This document shows, in pieces, positions 42,503 to 48,197 of a DNA stretch of 48,197 bases. The notes under the pieces were generated by a model, which saw only the letters and a list, made by a program, of their open reading frames with translations, was not told the origin of the DNA and made no database searches. A program made the translations under genes and the position numbers. The DNA is from Geobacteraceae bacterium (GTDB taxonomy: Bacteria; Desulfobacterota; Desulfuromonadia; Geobacterales; Pseudopelobacteraceae), in assembly GCA_021286935.1 (NCBI GenBank), contig JAJTBI010000014.1, forward strand, positions 1 to 48,197, read 5' to 3'. Numbering within the stretch: position 1 is the first letter of the stretch; every line of letters starts with the position of its first letter.

Positions 42503-43651
42503 ATGCCCCAGTTCAGAGTTCAGGACATCCTCGATATACTGATCATGAGTATCCTGATTTATCAGCTCTATTCATGGTTCCGGAAGAGTCGCGCCATACA
42601 GGTTATGGCAGGCCTTGGCACCATTACGGCCATCTATTTTGTTACCCGCCAGACCGGCCTGCATATGACCAGCTGGGTCCTGCAGCAGCTGGGCACCGTT
42701 GTGATTGTGGTGATCGTCGTTATATTTCAGAACGAAATCCGCCAGACCCTCTACCGCTTCAGCAAACTGAGAGAGCTGGTGGGCGGCGACAGCAAACAGC
42801 ATTGTTCCGGCCCCAACACCCTGGCAGACGCAGCCTTCGCCCTGGCAAAGAACCGCTGCGGCGCCATTATTGTCTTCCAGCGCACCGACCCGCTGGACGA
42901 CCACCTGAGTAACGGCACTCAACTTGAGGCACTGGTTTCGGCACCACTGCTAAGCAGCATCTTCCAGGACGGTACGCCGCTGCATGACGGCGCAGTCCTG
43001 ATCCGCGACGAACGGATTGTACAGGCCGCCTGCCTGCTGCCGCTGTCCGATGCACAGCACCTCCCGCAGCAATACGGCACCCGCCACCGGGCAGCCCTGG
43101 GATTGACCGAACGGACCGACGCCATCGTCCTGGTGGTATCGGAAGAACGGGGAGAGGTATCACTGACAGAAAGAGGCGAGCTGACCACCTTTCAAACCGC
43201 CGACCACCTCAAACGCAAGCTGCAAGCACTGTTCACTCCCGCGGACCAGCAGCAAAAACGCACTTTGACGAGGCGCATCTTCAGCGATCTGCTGCCAAAA
43301 TCAGCAATATTGCTGGGTGTTACCGTTATCTGGTTATTGCTTTCAGCCCGCCAGGGCGAAGTAGCCATCGTCCCGGTACCGCTCACCTTTCATGGTCTGC
43401 CCAATGGCATGACCCTGATACGGGTCTCCCCGGAAGAGGTCACAGTACGTCTACGCTCGACCTCCGGCCTGGTCCCCTCCCCCCGACAGTTGGACCTAAC
43501 CGCAGATCTGGACCTGGGAGCTGTTCAGGAAGGAGCCAACACCCTGCGGGTATCCCTCTCCCATGTCCGCGTTCCATCCGGCTTGACCGTCGTGGGGGTT
43601 GAACCAACCACTGTCCGTATTTTTGTAAGAGGGCCACAAAAAACAAAATAA
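42503..43651 (+). CDS. cdaA: CdaA-type diadenylate cyclase fused to a YbbR-like domain
   Basis: 382 residues from ATG 42503 (GGAG upstream; an earlier in-frame TTG at 42479 is weaker). Three N-terminal membrane helices (about 7-25, 31-48, 57-75) are followed by the DAC domain with GAIIVFQR, DGTPLHDGAVLI (DGA at 162-164) and YGTRHRAALGLTE (RHR at 195-197), the ATP-binding motifs for c-di-AMP synthesis. After the DAC domain a fourth helix (ILLGVTVIWLLLSA, 269-282) leads to a roughly 90-residue YbbR-like beta domain (IVPVPLTFHGLPNG, VSPEEVTVRLRS, VVGVEPTTVRIFVRG). In Firmicutes the YbbR protein CdaR is a separate regulator of CdaA; here both seem joined. Followed by a peptidoglycan hydrolase gene. 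Confidence 0.92.
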   Translation: MPQFRVQDILDILIMSILIYQLYSWFRKSRAIQVMAGLGTITAIYFVTRQTGLHMTSWVLQQLGTVVIVVIVVIFQNEIRQTLYRFSKLRELVGGDSKQHCSGPNTLADAAFALAKNRCGAIIVFQRTDPLDDHLSNGTQLEALVSAPLLSSIFQDGTPLHDGAVLIRDERIVQAACLLPLSDAQHLPQQYGTRHRAALGLTERTDAIVLVVSEERGEVSLTERGELTTFQTADHLKRKLQALFTPADQQQKRTLTRRIFSDLLPKSAILLGVTVIWLLLSARQGEVAIVPVPLTFHGLPNGMTLIRVSPEEVTVRLRSTSGLVPSPRQLDLTADLDLGAVQEGANTLRVSLSHVRVPSGLTVVGVEPTTVRIFVRGPQKTK

Positions 43652-43689
43652 CGGCATATTTCATGCATATCCGCAATAACGCCCAAAAC

Positions 43690-43718
43690 TTGACAAAAAA
43701 ATGTATTTGTTATATAGG
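43690..43718 (+). promoter_or_regulatory. Sigma-70 promoter candidate for the LysM/NlpC gene
   Basis: Perfect -35 TTGACA at 43690-43695, 17-base spacer, -10 TATAGG at 43713-43718 inside an AT-rich tract. Transcription would start about 30 bases before the ATG at 43759. The leader is too short for a ydaO-type c-di-AMP riboswitch. Confidence 0.55.
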
Positions 43719-43758
43719 CTATAAACCTGTTTCAAAAAATCTTCAGGAAGGAGGACAC

Positions 43759-44802
43759 ATGACGCACCGCTTACGCCTGATACCAGCCATTTGCCTGCTA
43801 CTGCTTGCCCTTCCCCTGTCGGCCATCGCCTCCAAGACCCACCAGGTCCGCACGAAAGAGACACTTCCCAGCATTGCCCGTAAATACCGTGTCTCGGTTG
43901 AAGAGCTAAAGGCCGCCAACAACCTGAGCAGCACCCGGATCACCAAGGGCACGACCCTGATCATCCCCTCAAGGGCAGCAGCACAAGCGCCAATCGAAAA
44001 CTGCAGTACCTATACGGTTGCAAAAGGGGACACACTCCCCAAAATTGCCAAAAAAACCGGCAAAAAAATGTCAGAACTGCGCCGGATTAACAAATTACGG
44101 GCAAACAAGGTGAAGCCGGGTCAGGTACTGGCTCTGGCTGACACCGCAGCCACCTGCGATCTGACCGCCGCACGTCAGACCCGTGGCAAACGCCTGGAAT
44201 TGGTGAACAGCGACCTGCTGAACCAGCAGGAGATGAACACCACACTGGCTGAGCTGTCTGACATTGACACAGACACACCGGTTGACCTGGCTAAAAACCT
44301 TGAAGAACGCTCCACCGGCTTTTCCACCCTGCAAAAATCAGCCTACGGTTTCCTTGGTGCCCGCTACCGTTTTGGCGGTAACAGCCGCTATGCCCTGGAC
44401 TGCTCTAGCTTCACCCAGCAGGTCTTTCGTGAGCAAAAGGTGAACCTGCCCCGTACAGCCCGTGAGCAGTTCAGAATTGGCAATGAGGTCCCCCGTGGTG
44501 ACCTTCGCCGTGGTGACTTGGTTTTCTTCCGCACCTACGCACCATTTGCATCTCACGTCGGCATTTACCTCGGCAACCGCAAGATGATCCACGCTTCATC
44601 AGCAGAACATCGAGTCGTCATTTCATCCATGGACACCCCGTACTACCTCTCCCGGTACCTCGGTGCCCGCCGTATAAATCAGGTTAGTTCCGACTCAATT
44701 GACATCAGTGAGCTGATGTACGGCATTGAGGAAGAGAAGGAAGCCGATGTGCTTGCCAATGACCATCTCGGGCTGAACCTGCCGGAAACGCTTACGAAGT
44801 AA
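43759..44802 (+). CDS. LysM-LysM-NlpC/P60 peptidoglycan hydrolase
   Basis: 347 residues from ATG 43759 (GGAGG six bases upstream); the longer frame from 43663 overlaps the promoter. Signal peptide to about residue 25 (LIPAICLLLLALPLSAIAS). Two LysM modules: residues 27-70 (THQVRTKETLPSIARKYRVS) and 84-126 (YTVAKGDTLPKIAKKTGK), which bind peptidoglycan. The NlpC/P60 domain spans about 190-310 with catalytic Cys215 (ALDCSSF), His266 (SHVGIYL) and third residue His278 (MIHASS). It should cut the stem peptide (gamma-D-Glu-mDAP bond) in the periplasm. It lies 107 bp after cdaA but has its own promoter. A perfect terminator follows. Confidence 0.94.
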   Translation: MTHRLRLIPAICLLLLALPLSAIASKTHQVRTKETLPSIARKYRVSVEELKAANNLSSTRITKGTTLIIPSRAAAQAPIENCSTYTVAKGDTLPKIAKKTGKKMSELRRINKLRANKVKPGQVLALADTAATCDLTAARQTRGKRLELVNSDLLNQQEMNTTLAELSDIDTDTPVDLAKNLEERSTGFSTLQKSAYGFLGARYRFGGNSRYALDCSSFTQQVFREQKVNLPRTAREQFRIGNEVPRGDLRRGDLVFFRTYAPFASHVGIYLGNRKMIHASSAEHRVVISSMDTPYYLSRYLGARRINQVSSDSIDISELMYGIEEEKEADVLANDHLGLNLPETLTK

Positions 44803-44826
44803 TCCGCACTCACCAATTTCACCTAT

Positions 44827-44857
44827 ACGGGCTCAGACACTGAGCCCGTTTTTTTTG
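44827..44857 (+). terminator. Rho-independent terminator
   Basis: Nine-bp perfect stem ACGGGCTCA/TGAGCCCGT (44827-44835 with 44841-44849), 5-base loop, then eight T. Confidence 0.92.
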
Positions 44858-44884
44858 CTCTAACAGGACACGCCGTACCATTCC

Positions 44885-46441
44885 ATGCACACACTACTCG
44901 CCTATACAACCAGATCAGCACGTGCCAGCAGACCTGACGAGTTTGAAAGCCTGCTGCCGATCGGGCTCTGTTCGCTGCACGCCCTGTTACGTTCCAGAGA
45001 AATTCCGACAACCTTGGCAAACTTCAGTAACTTGACGAACCGTCAGGTCATTGACCTGCTGCTGCAGATCAAACCGACAGTTGCCGGCCTTTCTCAATGG
45101 ACCCACAATCGTCATGCGACCTTGGAGCTGGCACGTCTGATCAAACAGACCTTACCTGGCTGCACAGTTCTGCTGGGTGGAGGTCATGCAACCCATCAGG
45201 CAGAACTGATTCTGCAGCAGCATCCCGAGGTAGACCTGATTGCCGTTGGCGAGGCGGAGCAGACACTGCTGGAACTGCTGGACGCCTTGGAGGCCGGCAC
45301 ACCATTGTCAGGTATTCCGGGACTGGTGATCCGCACACACGATGGCATCCTGCGCACAGCACACCGCCAGTCCTGGCCGGACCTTGATAGTCTGCCCTTT
45401 CCCGCCACTTGGCTGCATGAAGCGATCAACGTCAATATCCCCTTACAGACTGAGTTTCTTAGCAGCTCCCGCGGCTGCCCTGCGGCCTGTAACTTCTGCG
45501 CTTCCCCCGCTTTCTGGGGCCGTCGGGTACGCTACCGTTCAGCGCATTCCGTCACTGAAGAAATGCTCTTTATCCGTGAACAGTACGGACTTACCTACCT
45601 CTCGCTACGTGACGACACCTTTACCGCAGACCGGCGCAGAACCGTCGCACTCTGCCAAGAGCTGATTGAGAAACGGGCCACCCTCTTCTGGAACTGCCAG
45701 TCGCGGGTTGAGGCGATTGACCGGGAGACCCTGGAATGGATGCGCCGGGCCGGCTGCGAATGCGTACAACTGGGGGTTGAGTCAGGCTCCCCGGAGATCT
45801 TGAAGCTTTTGGGAAAGCGGATCAGGCCAGACCAGATCCGCTCGGCAGCCAACCTGATCAGAGAGGCTGGCATGCAACTTTCCGTCTACCTGATAACCGG
45901 TATCCCGGAGGAACGCGACGCAGATCGCCAGCAGACCATTAATCTGATCAAACAGATACAACCGGATGATCTGCAGGTGGCACCGCTGGCCTATTATCCA
46001 GGCACGGCCTTGTTTGAAACAGCGGTCAACAAGGGGATACTGCGGCAGGATCTGTTTGAAACCAGCAGTGACGAAGCGGTGCTGGCAATGCGCGACGGCC
46101 AGCTTCAGGTCAAGCACCTGCTCTCCCGCACGGCACGCTACCGCCGCAGCTGCAGCATGAAGCAATTACTGGCTATTCAAGACAAGCAGGGCTACAGTGC
46201 CGTTACCGCCATGCAGGCCGGCGACGCATACGCGGCAGAAGGAAACCTGCAGCGGGCTGCAGAACAGTATCGCCTGATCACCTCAAAGGAGCCTGATCAC
46301 CCCTGGGGCTGGCTATTACTGGGGGAGCTGTTTGAGCAGACAAACCAGCGGTGCAAAGCAGCAGACTGCTACGAGCAGGTGCTACGCCTGGTTCCCCGCA
46401 ACAGGCCAGCCGCCGAGGCACTCCAGCGTCTGAAGGAATAA
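44885..46441 (+). CDS. B12-binding-fold radical SAM protein with C-terminal TPRs
   Basis: 518 residues. Residues 1-145 form a cobalamin-binding-like Rossmann domain (LLPIGLCSLHALLRSREI, VLLGGGHATHQAEL, IAVGEAEQTLLELL); the classical DxHxxG His is not present, so B12 may be bound base-off without a His ligand or not at all. The radical SAM cluster is CxxxCxxC at Cys198, Cys202, Cys205 (SRGCPAACNFC), followed by LSLRDDTF and the VQLGVESGSPEILKLLGK block. From about residue 430 the protein ends in tetratricopeptide repeats (DAYAAEGNLQRAAEQYRLI, GWLLLGELFEQTNQRCKAADCYEQVL). Substrate unknown; it may act on lipids or tetrapyrroles like relatives. Own transcript with terminators at both ends. Confidence 0.9.
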   Translation: MHTLLAYTTRSARASRPDEFESLLPIGLCSLHALLRSREIPTTLANFSNLTNRQVIDLLLQIKPTVAGLSQWTHNRHATLELARLIKQTLPGCTVLLGGGHATHQAELILQQHPEVDLIAVGEAEQTLLELLDALEAGTPLSGIPGLVIRTHDGILRTAHRQSWPDLDSLPFPATWLHEAINVNIPLQTEFLSSSRGCPAACNFCASPAFWGRRVRYRSAHSVTEEMLFIREQYGLTYLSLRDDTFTADRRRTVALCQELIEKRATLFWNCQSRVEAIDRETLEWMRRAGCECVQLGVESGSPEILKLLGKRIRPDQIRSAANLIREAGMQLSVYLITGIPEERDADRQQTINLIKQIQPDDLQVAPLAYYPGTALFETAVNKGILRQDLFETSSDEAVLAMRDGQLQVKHLLSRTARYRRSCSMKQLLAIQDKQGYSAVTAMQAGDAYAAEGNLQRAAEQYRLITSKEPDHPWGWLLLGELFEQTNQRCKAADCYEQVLRLVPRNRPAAEALQRLKE

Positions 46442-46478
46442 AAAAGGGCGACTGAACCTTTCGTTCAGCCGCCCTTTT
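46442..46478. terminator. Bidirectional rho-independent terminator
   Basis: Outer 9-bp stem AAAAGGGCG/CGCCCTTTT (46442-46450 with 46470-46478), one mismatch, then inner 6-bp stem CTGAAC/GTTCAG and a 5-base loop. It lies between the convergent radical SAM gene and the NrfJ-like lipoprotein. Confidence 0.85.
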
Positions 46479-46498
46479 CAGATGTTGCCACCTGAAAT

Positions 46499-46978
46499 TT
46501 ACTTCAGCACCTCTACCGCCTGAGTCAGCACCAGTTGATCAAAGGTACGGTTCAGCGCCTTGCTGGGGAAGTTAGGCAGGGCAGGCGCATCGGCATATTT
46601 AACCTTGTCACCCTTGGCAACCTTCATCGGCAGGGCTGCCACCCAGATTTTCTTACCGTCATCATGCTGTACCTGCAGGTAGATATACTGACCGCCATCC
46701 AGCACCTCCAGCACCTTACCGGTCTTGGAAGGAACGCCTTGCGGAACAGGCATCGGCTTCAGGCCTGCGTGGGGATCAGCCTGGGCACCAGCGTGGGCAG
46801 CATCCTTCGGCATACCCGGCTTGCCTTCTGCTGCTGGCGGCATGCCACCTACCGGTGGATGCCCTGCTGGCAAGGCACCTGCTGTGGGCTGATTGGTGGG
46901 GGCTTCGGTCTTTGGTTTGTCCTGACAACCTGCCAGGGCAAGTGCAGCGATCATCAGTGTAACGATAGTTGCTTTCAC
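46499..46978 (-). CDS. NrfJ-like lipoprotein
   Basis: 159 residues. Lipobox ALAGC with Cys18 after a short hydrophobic signal. Residues 20-75 are a low-complexity Pro/Ala/Gly/His linker (PAGHPPVGGMPPAAEGKPG). The C-terminal part is a small OB-like domain with TGKVLEVLDGGQYIYLQVQ, IWVAALPMKVAKGDKVKY and SKALNRTFDQLVLTQ, the pattern I know from NrfJ-type and related c-type-cytochrome-associated proteins. Histidines in the linker could bind metal. It is membrane-anchored facing the periplasm. No nrf genes are in the window, so a link to nitrite reduction is only a family association. Confidence 0.8.
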   Translation of the reverse strand: MKATIVTLMIAALALAGCQDKPKTEAPTNQPTAGALPAGHPPVGGMPPAAEGKPGMPKDAAHAGAQADPHAGLKPMPVPQGVPSKTGKVLEVLDGGQYIYLQVQHDDGKKIWVAALPMKVAKGDKVKYADAPALPNFPSKALNRTFDQLVLTQAVEVLK

Positions 46979-47120
46979 TGTCTCCTCCTGTGTAGTGGTG
47001 CAAATTATTATTGGATACTACCATATCAAGTTGTTGCAGAACAAAGAAAAAAGCAGCCTGACTTGCCCTTGGCAGATTGTGTGGTATACAGCCATAAGAC
47101 AGTCTTCAGGAGGTCCAGAC

Positions 47121-48197
47121 ATGTTTGAATCAGCAGAGCTTGGCCATAAAATCAGCAAAGAGGTCTACAAGAAAGAACTGCCGATCCTGCGGGAGGCACT
47201 GCTGGATGCCCAGCTGGACCTGCTGCAATCCGCAAAGTTTCCGGTTGTCATCCTGCTGGCTGGCGTAGACTGTGCGGGCAAGGGTGAGACCATGAACCTG
47301 CTGCACGAGTGGATGGACCCTCGCCACATTGAATCCCACGCCCAGCGGGAACTGACCGATGAAGAGCGGGAACGCCCCCCCATGTGGCGTTACTGGCGGG
47401 ATCTGCCCCCCAAAGGAAAGATCGGCATTTTTATCGGCTCCTGGTATTCGGCGCCATTGGTGGATAACGTCAATGGCAACACAAAAAATGCCGAGCTTGA
47501 CCAGCAACTGGACCGGATTATCCGTTTTGAAACCATGCTCTGCAACGAAGGTGCCCTGATCCTGAAATTCTGGCTGCACCTGTCAGAAGATCAGCAGAAA
47601 AAAAGACTGAAGAAGTTGGAGAAGGACCCCAAAACCAGTTGGCGTGTCAAAGAGAGCGACTGGAAGAACTACAAAAAATACGACCGTTTCAGACTGGTAT
47701 CAGAACGGATGCTGCGCAGCACCAGCACCCCGGAAGCCCCCTGGATCATTGTTGAAGGTGCGGATGACCGCTACCGTTCCCTGTCAATCGGCAAAGCGAT
47801 CCTTGAGGCATTGCGCCGCCGCCTGGATGCACCGGAAACACCACCGGTCAACGAGCCACTACCGCCAATGTTCAGCTCTATTGACGGCCTGCAGATTCTC
47901 CAGACCCTGGACATGACCAGGAAAATCATCAAAAAGAAATATGATGACGAACTTGAAACATTGCAGGGCCGACTGAACCTGCTTTCCCGTCATAAAGACT
48001 TTGATAAAATTTCAGTGCTTGTCTTGTTTGAGGGTAATGATGCGGCAGGCAAAGGAGGCAGTATCCGGCGGATAACCCAGGCACTTGACGCACGGGCCTA
48101 CCGGATCATCCCGATTGCCGCTCCCAGTGAAGAGGAGCGGGCCCAGCCGTACCTGTGGCGTTTCCAGCTTGCGGCCGAACAGCTCGGGCGTGCGCCC
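47121..48197 (+). CDS. pap: Polyphosphate:AMP phosphotransferase (double PPK2), 3' end outside window
   Basis: The frame is open from ATG 47121 (AGGAGG eight bases upstream) to the window end without a stop, so 359 residues are visible of a protein usually near 500. Two PPK2 domains are present in tandem: the first with Walker A LLAGVDCAGKGE at about 46-56 and lid-like residues (RPPMWRYWRDLPPKGKIGIF), the second starting near 285 with LFEGNDAAGKGGSIRR at about 302-316. Double-domain PPK2 (class II) proteins transfer phosphate from polyphosphate to AMP, making ADP. In the first domain the Walker loop is slightly changed, as usual for the class. Cytoplasmic. Divergent from the NrfJ-like lipoprotein. 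Confidence 0.93.
   Translation, partial: MFESAELGHKISKEVYKKELPILREALLDAQLDLLQSAKFPVVILLAGVDCAGKGETMNLLHEWMDPRHIESHAQRELTDEERERPPMWRYWRDLPPKGKIGIFIGSWYSAPLVDNVNGNTKNAELDQQLDRIIRFETMLCNEGALILKFWLHLSEDQQKKRLKKLEKDPKTSWRVKESDWKNYKKYDRFRLVSERMLRSTSTPEAPWIIVEGADDRYRSLSIGKAILEALRRRLDAPETPPVNEPLPPMFSSIDGLQILQTLDMTRKIIKKKYDDELETLQGRLNLLSRHKDFDKISVLVLFEGNDAAGKGGSIRRITQALDARAYRIIPIAAPSEEERAQPYLWRFQLAAEQLGRAP

Noticed and set aside
43652..43758. c-di-AMP (ydaO) or GEMM riboswitch before the LysM/NlpC gene
   Set aside because: Only 107 bases separate the genes, most taken by a sigma-70 promoter; no GEMM or ydaO core motif is visible.
1..48197. tRNA, rRNA, complete insertion sequence or prophage genes
   Set aside because: I saw no cloverleaf-like, ribosomal, transposase or phage structural sequences on either strand; a tRNAscan/Infernal run would settle small RNAs.

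Overview
The window reads as a chromosomal segment of a deltaproteobacterium of the Geobacter group (Desulfuromonadia/Geobacterales; Trichlorobacter- or Geobacter-like). The basis is the lysine branch with an LL-diaminopimelate aminotransferase (dapL) beside dapB and dapA, gltB/gltD, a bacteriohemerythrin, a demethylmenaquinone methyltransferase, a CdaA-type diadenylate cyclase, a polyphosphate:AMP phosphotransferase, and moderate-to-high G+C with many short intergenic inverted repeats. The genus is inferred from gene content, not from a search. No rRNA, tRNA, CRISPR array, complete insertion sequence or prophage was seen.

Layout. 1-1 kb: 3' part of a WYL-type regulator, ended by a strong bidirectional hairpin. 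1-7.6 kb: glutamate synthase genes gltB-gltD on the minus strand, behind a good sigma-54 (-24/-12) promoter candidate and separated from each other by an inverted-repeat element. 7.6-12.2 kb: minus-strand genes for a GreA/GreB-like factor, a SagB-type nitroreductase, an SrkA-type kinase, a small unknown protein, a TraB/GumN protein and a lipoprotein. 12.2-20.4 kb: a MITE-like repeat, an MscS channel, a secreted protein with REJ-like modules, a GNAT, DUF445 and DUF1653 proteins, a degenerate PII-like protein, a PpiC-SseB fusion, TrmO and a zinc-ribbon rhomboid. 20.4-26.5 kb: a LysA-like decarboxylase, a RelE/Phd-type toxin-antitoxin pair, a receiver protein, an M20 peptidase, a secreted protein and a methyltransferase. 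26.6-28.4 kb: an AT-rich two-gene cassette (PIN-like nuclease and SMC/OLD-like ATPase) between two copies of a GC-rich hairpin. 28.5-31.8 kb: dapA-dapB-dapL, with a CACAGAG-bounded inverted repeat in each gap. 31.8-48.2 kb: a small hydrophobic protein, a LOG-family protein, PpiD, PurC, a mini SAP protein, hemerythrin and a Lon-like protease, the group ubiE-HD-GGDEF, a CdaA-YbbR fusion next to a LysM/NlpC hydrolase, a radical SAM-TPR protein, an NrfJ-like lipoprotein and a truncated polyphosphate kinase-2 gene that leaves the window.

How genes work together. Nitrogen and amino-acid metabolism is prominent: GltBD makes glutamate, DapL uses it as amino donor, and DapA/DapB supply the precursor for lysine and peptidoglycan. 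A second theme is envelope and second-messenger control: diadenylate cyclase beside a peptidoglycan hydrolase, a GGDEF protein beside an HD phosphohydrolase, MscS, and PpiD. The best candidate for an undescribed system is the translationally coupled ATPase-PIN pair at 26.6-28.4 kb, whose form (SMC-like sensor ATPase plus a small nuclease, AT-rich, single insertion between housekeeping genes) resembles two-gene anti-phage systems. It matches none that I can name. The second notable layer is the repeat landscape: at least five families of short palindromic or inverted-repeat elements, several sitting inside operons.
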